From NCBI GenBank assembly GCA_044220875.1, contig JBGAQH010000001.1, forward strand, positions 1,222,840-1,286,839: a stretch of 64,000 bases of DNA, in the 5' to 3' direction. Under the pieces are notes generated by a model. That model searched no databases. It had not been told where the DNA came from and worked only from the letters and a program-made list of their open reading frames with translations. This DNA comes from JAEUIT01 sp044220875. Its GTDB lineage: Bacteria > Planctomycetota > Phycisphaerae > Phycisphaerales > SM1A02. The position numbers and the translations under genes are program-made. Below, in pieces: positions 52,635 through 59,938 of this stretch (position 1 is its first letter; each line of letters begins with the position of its first letter).

Positions 52635-53882
52635 CTAATCCTTCAACGGAAGTTCGAGCGCGAGCGTGGAAGGCACGGGCGGGTAGGACATGTCGACGCG
52701 GAAGAGAGCGAACTCGGCAGGATTCCACTCCAGCCGAGCGAAGCCCAGCGCCAGGAGCTCTGCGTACCGTTCGACGTCGGCGAGCCGCGCCCTACGGAGA
52801 CCGACGCCCAGATATTCGACGGCGGGGCCGGCGGGAATGCGGTCCTTCGCGCGATGGTGCGACGTCGGCGTGCGTGCGTGGATGTCGCTATAGAGAATCG
52901 CTTCCGCCTGGGCATCGTCGGCTATCGCTGAGCGGTGAACGGCGAGGTCGAAGACCGCGCGTGCGACGGGCGTTCGCTGCTTGAACATCTGGAAGATGCC
53001 GTGGTGTCGCTTCGAACGCCGGAGTGACTGCACGTTCCGGAGGATCGAGCCGTGAAAGAGGTCGAAGCGGCCGTCAGTGCCGACCTCGCTGTCAGCGAGT
53101 TCGAGCGTTCGCGGCGAACCTTGCTCGGAGGTCGGGCGCAATTCGGGCATATTTGCGCTGCAGAACCCGCGAAGGAGATGAGGACCGGCGGCGGCGTCGC
53201 CGCGCGAGGGGCGACTATCACCATCCAGCGGCTCTACTGGCGTGGCGATGGCCTTGCTTCCGCGGTCGTCAAGGACGAATGGGGCCTCGATCTGCCAAGA
53301 GGTGTCGCCGCGCATGCGGTCGAGCCCGATGAATCCGCGAATCGTTGAGCAGTCGAGCATTCGTTTGGTCTTGACCGCAGGACCGAGGATGTCGATGCGA
53401 AGGGCAAGCTGAGCGCGGACGCCCCAGACGTAGCTGCCCCCGAGGTAGAGCTGGCGTCGATGTTCGACGTCGATGCGCATGTCCGACCGCGCGGCGAGTC
53501 CGGCGGCCATGATGTCGAGGGCCCTGCGGTCACCGGCCCACGCCGCGCCGGCCGCGATGGCACGCTCGAAAGCTGCTGCGGCTGCAGCCACGGTGGCTTT
53601 GGCGGCTCCGGCTCGTTCGGCAGCCTCCATCGCGATGCGCCATCCGGCAGCACCGGGAAGGTGACGAACGGCACCGAATGGCTCGCCGGACTGGGCGATG
53701 CGAGCGATTTTCCAGGCGAGCTTCAGGTCGATGCCCAACGCAGCGGCGATCTCGACGGGTCGAGAGCCAGGAAGCGATGGGATCCCAGCGAGCATGTTGC
53801 GAACGGCAAGCTGCAGCCGGGCGAGGTCCTCGCGGACATTCGATGTGGAGACGGCGGCATGTGCTCGCTGGGCTCTTGGCAC
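52635..53882 (-). CDS. Conserved HTH-containing protein of unknown family
   Basis: A 415-residue protein from the GTG at 53882 (the frame is open further into the repeat region, which is clearly not coding). Near residue 40, SRPVEIAAALGIDLKLAWKIARI is a helix-turn-helix-like stretch, followed by AVRHLPGAAGWRIAMEAAERAGA and a mostly alpha/beta region with 'RRQLYLGGSYVWGVRAQLALRIDILGP' and, near the end, 'AEFALFRVDMSYPPVPSTLALELPLKD'. I do not recognise the family. It could be a transcriptional regulator. It lies directly before the repeat/RAYT region, so it may be part of the accessory block. Confidence 0.6.
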   Translation of the reverse strand: MPRAQRAHAAVSTSNVREDLARLQLAVRNMLAGIPSLPGSRPVEIAAALGIDLKLAWKIARIAQSGEPFGAVRHLPGAAGWRIAMEAAERAGAAKATVAAAAAAFERAIAAGAAWAGDRRALDIMAAGLAARSDMRIDVEHRRQLYLGGSYVWGVRAQLALRIDILGPAVKTKRMLDCSTIRGFIGLDRMRGDTSWQIEAPFVLDDRGSKAIATPVEPLDGDSRPSRGDAAAGPHLLRGFCSANMPELRPTSEQGSPRTLELADSEVGTDGRFDLFHGSILRNVQSLRRSKRHHGIFQMFKQRTPVARAVFDLAVHRSAIADDAQAEAILYSDIHARTPTSHHRAKDRIPAGPAVEYLGVGLRRARLADVERYAELLALGFARLEWNPAEFALFRVDMSYPPVPSTLALELPLKD

Positions 53883-53951
53883 AAGCGAATCGTATCGACT
53901 ACCGCCACTCTGGACAGGCGAGCCCGATGGGACTACAGCCCGATGGAGGAC

Positions 53952-54212
53952 CAGCCCGATGGAGGACAGGCATGACCCAACTCGACTCGACTCGACGCGG
54001 AAGCCCGATGCAGCCCGATGCAGGACAGGCATGATCCCAACTCCAGGACAGGCGTCGACCCGGGGCAAGCCCGATGAAGGACAGGCATCAACCGAACCGA
54101 AGCCCGATGCAGGACAGGCATGATCCCAACTCAGGACAGGTGCCGAGCTGGGGGGCGAGTCTGCTTCAGGAAAGTCTGCTTCAGGAAGGATGATTGTCGC
54201 GCGTCGCGCGCT
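53952..54212. repeat. Large direct repeat, copy 1
   Basis: 261 bases, from CAGCCCGATGGAGGACAGG to GTCGCGCGTCGCGCGCT. It is almost identical to copy 2 apart from a ~94-bp block present only there and a few base changes. It includes a 15-bp tandem (AGTCTGCTTCAGGAA twice). Confidence 0.9.
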
Positions 54213-54226
54213 GTACAGCCCGATGG

Positions 54227-54581
54227 CAGCCCGATGGAGGACAGGCATGACCCAACTCGACTCGACTCGACGCGGAAGCCCGATGCAGCCCGATGCAGGA
54301 CAGGCATGATCCCAACTCCAGGACTGGCCCCAACGCAGGACAGGCGCCGACGCGGAAGCCCGATGCGACCCCAACGCGAAGCCCGATGGAGGACAGGCAT
54401 GATCCCAATTCCAGGACAGGCGTCGACCCGGGGCAAGCCCGATGAAGGACAGGCATCAACCGAACCGAAGCCCGATGCAGGACAGGCATGATCCCAACTC
54501 AGGACAGGCGCCGAGCCGGGGGGGCGAGTCTGCTTCAGGAAAGTCTGCTTCAGGAAGGATGATTGTCGCGCGTCGCGCGCT
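54227..54581. repeat. Large direct repeat, copy 2
   Basis: 355 bases, homologous to copy 1 over its whole length with an extra ~94-bp block after CCCAACTCCAGGAC that itself carries two further core motifs. The copy ends ~106 bp before the stop of the RAYT gene. Confidence 0.9.
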
Positions 54582-54687
54582 CAGAGCGGCGAGTACGCAA
54601 CCGCGCCTGGCACTGCGCGGACAACGCATGCGCATGCGACAGTCCCGCTCACGAGGCGGAGCCACGAATGCTACAGCGCACCTCACC

Positions 54688-56211
54688 TCACGCCGGCGTG
54701 TCTCGCCAACGGGCCCGCGAGGCGCCGCGGAGCGCACGCCATATTGCACGCCGAGTCGCAGGGTCGTTCTCCGTCCGCTGCGGCTCGGTGTTCGGCGGGT
54801 TGGCCTTTGCGTCGGTCGGTGGGCTCTCGACCTGGTTTGGAGTGCCTTCCGACCCGAAGATCCTCGCAATCCGCTCGCGCTGTCTCGCCGCGAGCATTCG
54901 TACGGACTCGAGCAGCGTTCTGATGCTCTCGCCTATAGGGCCGGGGTTTGGCCGACCCGCAGCGCCTTCGCTCGGATCGGGTCCTTTCGGCCGATCGGCC
55001 GCCTTCGCCGCCGCAGACGCCCCGTCATCCCTTGACCGCTGCGCCGCCAACACCATCACCCGAAACGCATCCAGCGCCGCCGGAGTCTCGGCTGCGATCC
55101 TGCCCGGCTTGTCCGCGCGCTCGCGGCGCCCTTCTTCATCGGTGGCCTGAACCAGCATTGCCAGCGTCATTCCCGGCAGCACCGGCACCGCGCCGAGGCT
55201 GCCGATCCTCGCTTGCGAGAAGGGATTCTCCATCACGGTCAGCCACGCGTCCTCGCTCAGACGCGGCGGCATTCGCGCGCCGATCGCCTTTCTCCGCCGC
55301 ACTCCCTTGAGCGAGATTGGCGACGGCCGCGGCGAGTGTGTCCCGCCGCTTGGTATTACGTGCGGCGCGATCTCCTCCGCTGGTAGGTCGATCGAGGCAT
55401 AGGCCGTCATCATTCCTTCGTCGGCGAGAGCTGAACGGACCGCGGCTCGTTGCCTGCCGCGTGCCACGCGGCGGGCGAATTCCTCGTCGTTCATGTCCCG
55501 CACGCTACCGGGGTCGCAGGGGAAGACCGGGGTCCAGTCGGATCGCTCGAACCGGTTCTCGAATTCGGCAAGCGCATCGGCGTGCTGGCCGTTTCGGATC
55601 TCGTCGACGAGCCTCGCGATCCTACGTCCGATCGACGTCGCCTCGGACTCTCCGACCGAACTCTCCGCGCCGCAGCGGATGCGGTTGAGGAGGACGTAGA
55701 TCGCCTGGTTGACGAGGGAAAGATCGCGCTCGGCGATCTCGGCGCCGTAGCGGCCTTCCCAGAAGTGGCCGGTGACTCGGTCCCGCTTGTTCCAAGCGCG
55801 GGCGAGGTGCTCCTTGAGCTCCTTGTGGAACCAGCCCAGGTCGGCGAGCCGACGGCGCAATTCGTCGACCCTCGCGGGATTCCCGACGATCGCGCCGACG
55901 GCCTTGGCCTTCGGGCTCCCGTTCTCGTCGACCCGCCCGCGGAGGATCAGCCAGCGGATGGCGATCTCCTCGTCGGTCCAGGCCCAGGCTAGCTCGGGGA
56001 AAGGGCGGACGATGGTATGAACGTGGTTGGCCATGATCGCGAACTCGCAGACCTCGATGGCGAAGATGCCGGCGAGGAACTCCAGGCGAGCGATGAACAT
56101 GTCACGGCGCTCGATGTCGTTGAGGAGATCAAGCCTGCGCGTGCATCGGGACCAAGTGTGATAGTGACAGCTGACGGTCGGATCGACCGTCAGGCACCGC
56201 GGAAGCGCCAT
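54688..56211 (-). CDS. RAYT/IS200-like HUH transposase (Y1_Tnp) with long C-terminal extension
   Basis: A 507-residue protein. The first ~220 residues are a Y1/TnpA-REP domain: 'CHYHTWSRCTRRLDLLNDIERRDMFIARLEFLAGIFAIEVCEFAIMANHVHTIVRP' includes the HUH motif HVH near residue 66, and 'SLVNQAIYVLLNRIRCG' near residue 190 carries the likely catalytic Tyr and the family ending. The remaining ~280 residues are unlike ordinary RAYTs (about 140-200 residues) and have no family I know. It is flanked by the repeat clusters at 53.9-54.6 kb and 56.4-56.5 kb and overlaps the Rhs frame by 83 bp. The ATG at 56211 begins the family region. Confidence 0.87.
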   Translation of the reverse strand: MALPRCLTVDPTVSCHYHTWSRCTRRLDLLNDIERRDMFIARLEFLAGIFAIEVCEFAIMANHVHTIVRPFPELAWAWTDEEIAIRWLILRGRVDENGSPKAKAVGAIVGNPARVDELRRRLADLGWFHKELKEHLARAWNKRDRVTGHFWEGRYGAEIAERDLSLVNQAIYVLLNRIRCGAESSVGESEATSIGRRIARLVDEIRNGQHADALAEFENRFERSDWTPVFPCDPGSVRDMNDEEFARRVARGRQRAAVRSALADEGMMTAYASIDLPAEEIAPHVIPSGGTHSPRPSPISLKGVRRRKAIGARMPPRLSEDAWLTVMENPFSQARIGSLGAVPVLPGMTLAMLVQATDEEGRRERADKPGRIAAETPAALDAFRVMVLAAQRSRDDGASAAAKAADRPKGPDPSEGAAGRPNPGPIGESIRTLLESVRMLAARQRERIARIFGSEGTPNQVESPPTDAKANPPNTEPQRTENDPATRRAIWRALRGASRARWRDTPA

Positions 56212-57727
56212 GGTTGCGAAAACCTCCGTGCATCTCGGCGCGCCGGAGTCCCCACTCCGCGACGCCCCCCGACCGTTGGCGACGTGGCGAAGCTACCGCG
56301 CGAAACTGAGGAGGCCCGATTTCTGGCGGGTTTTTCCTCGAGTTTTGTCGACTTGGTGCCTGTCCATCCGTGGACTGCTCATCTGAGCTGGCGTAGTGCC
56401 TGTCCATGGTTGGACCGCATTGGTGCCTGTCCACTTCGCTTGTCTGTTCCGCGCGAACCCGCCTTGATGCCTGTCCCAACCCTTCAACTGCCTGTCCATA
56501 GCCGGGTCGCTGCCTGTCCATAGCCGGGTCAGTTCCGTCCTGGATTCCCACCAATCCGAGCGGATCGCTGCTGTCGATCGGACTCCTCCCCAGGTACCCA
56601 TACAAACTCGGCCCATCCGCATACCCCGCCGGATCACGCTCCAGCCACCGCGCCACGCCCGGCGTCGGGTCGTAGTGCCGGAACCGCACCGTGTACGCGC
56701 CCAGCTCCGCGTCGAACCGGTACCCGCAGAACCCGACGTTGAGGTCGCTCGACGTCGACGCCAGCAGCCCGCCCGCCAGCGCGGTCGCGTAGTACGCCGA
56801 CCCGAACGCCGCCACGTCGGTCGAGGTCACCGTCCCGTCGCGGTTCCAGTCCGCGTCGGCGACGTAGCCCGTCTGGTGGATCTGCTTGCCCTGGGCGTCG
56901 TGCGCGATCGTCCAGTCGGCCGCGTCGACGTCGCCGTCACCGTCGATGTCCTTCGCCCAGCTGTGCCTCGCCTCGCCGTAGGCGTCGTAGGCCAGGCGGA
57001 AGGTGAGCGTCCCCGACCGGTTCACGCCGGCCACCACGCTGAACTGGTGGTCGTTGAGGAACTGCTCCCAGTCCGTGTCGCCGGCGTCGCTGAAGTCGGT
57101 GTCGGCGCCCGCGTTCCAGTTCGCGTTCGCGCGGCGCAGGACGAGGTCGTCGATGTGCCGGAGGCCCCAGACGTTCTGGGCGAGCCGGTCGTAGTCGGCG
57201 TCTTTGTCCGCGTCGACCCGCTCCTCGAGGACCTGCCAGCCGGCGCCGTAGTAGAGGGCCCGGCGCTCGTTGAGGGCGTTGCTCGAGTCGGCGGCGTTCG
57301 AGTCGCGCTCGATCAGGCAGCGCATGCTCAGGCCGTTGTAGCGGTAGACCGCGCGGTTCGGGGTGCCGCTTGGGGCCCCGTTGCTGAACCACACCTCCGT
57401 GAGCCGGCCCCAGCGGTCGTGTTTATATGTCAGCCGGTTGCCGCCCGCGACGGTCTCGCGGTAGGTCATGTTCCCGGCGGCGTCGGCTCCCATGCCGAAG
57501 GTCGACGACCCGCCCGAGACGGTCTCGACGTAGTTGGCCTGCTCGTTGACGGCGTTGAAGGAGCCCGCCCGCAGGCTGTCGGTGCTGTCGGTGAATGCGC
57601 CGTTGCCGGAGACGTCGGTGTCGAAGCCCTTCAGGTTGCCGAGGAAGTCGTAGCCGAAGCGCTGGCCGCCGGGGGCGTCGGCGAAGCTCGTGCCCGCCTC
57701 GCCGCGGCGGGCGGTGAGGAGACGTCT
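56129..57727 (-). pseudogene. 5'-truncated Rhs-repeat protein, tail running into repeats
   Basis: The frame opens right after a TGA (57728-57730) and has no start until Met at 57493, though the part before it also reads like Rhs (RFGYDFLGNLKGFDTDVSG). It holds YD-type repeats (YRYNGLSMRCLIERDSN), EF-hand-like DIDGDGDVDAADW and the core ending 'GFCGYRFDAELGAYTVRFRHYDPTPGVARWLERDPAGYADGPSLYGYLGRSPIDSSDPLGL'. After DPLGL a normal Rhs would carry a toxin tip; here the frame reads through the TGCCTGTCC repeat cluster. The large 5' part of an Rhs gene is absent, so this is a fragment. Confidence 0.85.
56357..56519 (+). repeat. Six TGCCTGTCC repeats inside Rhs tail
   Basis: Copies of TGCCTGTCC start at 56357, 56397, 56424, 56468, 56489 and 56511. 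The last two belong to a 22-bp tandem duplication beginning CTGCCTGTCCATAGCCGGGT. Three copies are the 11-mer GTGCCTGTCCA. They are in the orientation opposite to the cluster at 53.9-54.6 kb, so the RAYT gene is bracketed by inverted arrays. Confidence 0.92.
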
Positions 57728-57796
57728 TCATGCGCGCTGAGCCGCCTCTCCCCGGCGGTCATTTTTCAGCCGTTGCCAATCGTCTGGGCCAAAGCA

Positions 57797-57829
57797 AGAC
57801 GCCGGCGTCCGTACTGGACACCGGCGTCT
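57797..57829 (-). terminator. Terminator of tRNA-Gly
   Basis: A hairpin of ~14 bp with one mismatch (AGACGCCGG-C-GTCC, loop GTACT, GGAC-A-CCGGCGTCT), starting 5 bp after the tRNA 3' end and followed by TTGCTTT on the minus strand. It fits a rho-independent terminator for the tRNA transcript. Confidence 0.8.
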
Positions 57830-57834
57830 CAAAG

Positions 57835-57906
57835 AGCGGGTGAAGGGGCTCGAACCCTCGACATCCACCTTGGCAAGGTGGCACTCTACCACTGAGTTAC
57901 ACCCGC
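57835..57906 (-). tRNA. tRNA-Gly (anticodon GCC)
   Basis: 72 bases including the discriminator, with 7-bp acceptor stem (GCGGGTG/CACCCGC), D arm ACTC-AGTGGTA-GAGT, anticodon stem CCACC/GGTGG with loop TTGCCAA (anticodon GCC, for Gly), T arm GAGGG-TTCGAAC-CCCTT. All stems pair, so it should be functional. No CCA is encoded. It lies at the edge of the Rhs/RAYT block. Confidence 0.95.
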
Positions 57907-58306
57907 AACCGAAACTCCAAGCTCGTCTCCGACCGGTCCAGGGACAGGCCTCAATCGACTCGGGACGCGGGAGTATACAGCGAGGCCCGACGACGGCAAG
58001 GGGGAGAGCGTCCGAGGCCGATGAGGGATTCGGGATGGGTGGACCGTCCTGCTTGGACCACGATTCCTGTGGCGTGCGATAGGACTTGGACCGCGTCGAT
58101 GGTCCCAAAACCGAAGGTGGCGACACACCCGTTCGGGGACACAAGGGCGGACGGCCAGCAGACCTCAGCGAGCCAAGGCGAGAGGTAGGGCGTCCCGAGT
58201 AGGCTGGCCGGTCTTCCTCTCCGCGCTCCGGAGTGTGGTTTGGTTCGCACCGAGTGTGCCTTCCAGTCGAGACTCGCCTGCGCGAGCTGGTCCGCCGCGT
58301 CTACCC
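57907..58306. other. 400-base region between tRNA-Gly and EamA gene
   Basis: Non-coding, with promoters for the tRNA (minus) and the EamA gene (plus) expected here. An isolated GGGACAGGCC (about 57940) recalls the repeat core. Nothing else stood out. Confidence 0.4.
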
Positions 58307-59323
58307 ATGAAGTCACTCCATCATGCTTCGGGTCATGCTGCGGGCCACGCTTCGGGTCACAGCGCGGACACGCATCTGCAGTGGTGGATGTGGCTCGTGC
58401 CATGCCTCTGGGCCGGGGCATTCCTGACCGGCTCGTCAGCGCTCCTTCGCCTCTCGGCGGACACGGTGAGCTTTCTTCGATTTGCGGTCACCATCGTTGG
58501 CGGCGCGATCGTCCTTCGCCGTCCGATCAGGGAACTCGTCGCATCACGACCTTCGATCAGAGCCTGGGGAGCCATCGCGCTTCTGGCAGTCGTCGGCGGC
58601 GTGACCTATCACCTCCTGTTCTACCTCGGACTCGCCCGGTCGCAACCGCCAATCGCTTCGGTGGTCATTGCCACGAACCCGATGCTGACGGCACTTGGCT
58701 GCGCGATCTTCCTTCGCGACCGCCGTCCGACGGCCTCCCTCTTTGTCGGACTCTCCCTCGCGTTTGGCGGCGCGGTCTGTCTGGCCGCGGACCAGCCGGA
58801 CAAGTTGGGCCACGACGCTCCATTTCTTGCCCGAATGTTCGATGGCTGGGGCGCAGGGGAGACATTCTGCCTCGCGGCGTCTCTCGCTTGGGCGACCTTC
58901 GCCGTCCTCATGCAGCGACTTCGCGGGGGCGTCCTGCGGGGACTTCCCAGCGCCGGCGTGACCTATTGCGTGTACGCGATGAGCGCCATGCTTGTGCTGC
59001 CAATCGTGGCGATCTCCGGCGATGTCCGCGAGATCTCGACCATGAACGCGCGGGAGTGGAGCTGCATGCTCTACATCGGCCTCATCGCGACGGTCATTGC
59101 CTACACCATGTACAACGCAGCCATCGACCGCGTTGGCTCGGCCCGCGTTTCGCAGGTGACCTACGCCGTCCCGTCGCTGACCACGATTCTCTCGATCGTC
59201 TTTGCCGGCTACGTTCCTGGCCGGTCGGCGATTGCCGGGCTTCTCTTGGTCACTGTTGGCCTCATCGTCTCTGATGGCCGGGTTGTGAGCGCGATTCGAG
59301 CCCGCCGCAGTTCGGTTTCGTAG
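58307..59323 (+). CDS. EamA-family (DMT superfamily) transporter
   Basis: A 338-residue exporter with ten hydrophobic segments in two EamA halves. The first is 'WLVPCLWAGAFLTGSSALLRLSADTVSFLRFAVTIVGGAIVL', with 'PPIASVVIATNPMLTALGCAIFLRDRRPTAS' at its end; the second ends 'VSQVTYAVPSLTTILSIVFAGYVPGRSAIAGLLLVTVGLIVSDG'. The N-terminus is His-rich (LHHASGHAAGHASGHSADTH, residues 4-23), which is unusual and may bind metal. ATG at 58307 has no clear ribosome site. The substrate is unknown. Confidence 0.9.
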   Translation: MKSLHHASGHAAGHASGHSADTHLQWWMWLVPCLWAGAFLTGSSALLRLSADTVSFLRFAVTIVGGAIVLRRPIRELVASRPSIRAWGAIALLAVVGGVTYHLLFYLGLARSQPPIASVVIATNPMLTALGCAIFLRDRRPTASLFVGLSLAFGGAVCLAADQPDKLGHDAPFLARMFDGWGAGETFCLAASLAWATFAVLMQRLRGGVLRGLPSAGVTYCVYAMSAMLVLPIVAISGDVREISTMNAREWSCMLYIGLIATVIAYTMYNAAIDRVGSARVSQVTYAVPSLTTILSIVFAGYVPGRSAIAGLLLVTVGLIVSDGRVVSAIRARRSSVS

Positions 59324-59358
59324 CGTTGCCCGGCGCGGCCTTCGCCGACCAGTGGTGG

Positions 59359-59652
59359 TCACCAGTGCCGCACGACGCACACCGCGGCGAGGATCGCGAC
59401 GGCGATGTGCACCGAAAGGGCGAAGTCCTTCAGGTCGAGAGGCATGAGCGGTTGGAAGATGACCGCTCCGGCCGCGAATATCCCGCACCAGAGGGCGAGA
59501 TTCTGCTTCCCCGCGACGATCGATCCAACCGCCAAGGCGACAGCGGCGGCCCAACGGGCACCCAACTCGTAGGAGCCGGGAACCCAATTGAAGGGCAGAA
59601 GCGCGAGCAGCAGCGAGGCAACGCCGAGGACCACCAACGACCACCGGGGCAT
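59359..59652 (-). CDS. Small four-helix membrane protein (DUF6804-like)
   Basis: A 97-residue protein with about four hydrophobic segments: VVLGVASLLLALLPF, 'YELGARWAAAVALAVGSIVAG', 'NLALWCGIFAAGAVIFQPLMPL' and 'FALSVHIAVAILAAVCVV'. The 'LPF..Y...RW' start and 'NP/QP..P..L' middle resemble small DUF6804-type membrane proteins of unknown function. It is convergent with the EamA gene, with 35 bp between stops. Confidence 0.65.
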   Translation of the reverse strand: MPRWSLVVLGVASLLLALLPFNWVPGSYELGARWAAAVALAVGSIVAGKQNLALWCGIFAAGAVIFQPLMPLDLKDFALSVHIAVAILAAVCVVRHW

Positions 59653-59735
59653 GCCCGAAGTCTAACGTGCCGCCCGGTTCCGATTGTCGGCCCGGCGTGG
59701 GACCGACCGGCTGAAGACATGCATGGGTCCGACGA

Positions 59736-59776
59736 TGGACAGGCACGTCGGCGGTGGCCCAGCGTTGGACAGGCAC
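59736..59776 (+). repeat. Two copies of TGGACAGGCAC
   Basis: The 11-mer TGGACAGGCAC is found at 59736-59746 and 59766-59776 in the 286-base spacer between the small membrane gene and the protease. It is the exact reverse complement of GTGCCTGTCCA in the cluster at 56356-56433, and shows that the repeat family extends beyond the RAYT block. The remainder of the spacer holds a GACAAGGGCA-type duplication but no gene. Confidence 0.85.
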
Positions 59777-59938
59777 AAGAGCGGGGGATCAGCGCCCTTC
59801 CCCCCACCACCCCCGGCCCATCCACCCCGCCGACCACCCGTTCCTCAACGACAAGGGCAACGACAAGGGCGGTGGCGACAGCCGTCCACATACGACACCG
59901 CCCGGGAGTACCCATCGCGGATCGCCCGCGACTTCAGG

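Larger units (their letters stand above)
53900..54581. repeat. Array of GGACAGG-core repeats, with two large direct repeats
   Basis: About 680 bases made of short repeats. 14 copies of AGGACAGG[C/T] lie in plus orientation, often within GCCCGATGxAGGACAGGCAT followed by GATCCCAACTC. The whole pattern occurs twice as a large direct repeat (separate entries). Spacing between copies is irregular. No gene-like reading is plausible: the frames through it are repeated low-complexity. Minus-strand orientation reads TGCCTGTCC, the same core as the cluster at 56357-56519. Confidence 0.93.

Noticed and set aside
53883..54374. Extension of the HTH protein into the repeat array
   Set aside because: The reading is made of repeated MPVLHRA-like peptides from the DNA repeat; coding starts sensibly at the GTG at 53882.
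53900..54581. CRISPR array
   Set aside because: Repeats are short (~9-22 bp), the spacing is irregular, no spacers of constant size exist, and no cas genes are in the window.
57423..57731. 102-codon minus-strand frame (starting ATG near 57731) as the true Rhs 5' end
   Set aside because: It is in a different frame from the Rhs core and is Arg-rich; no frame joins the Rhs core to a start upstream.
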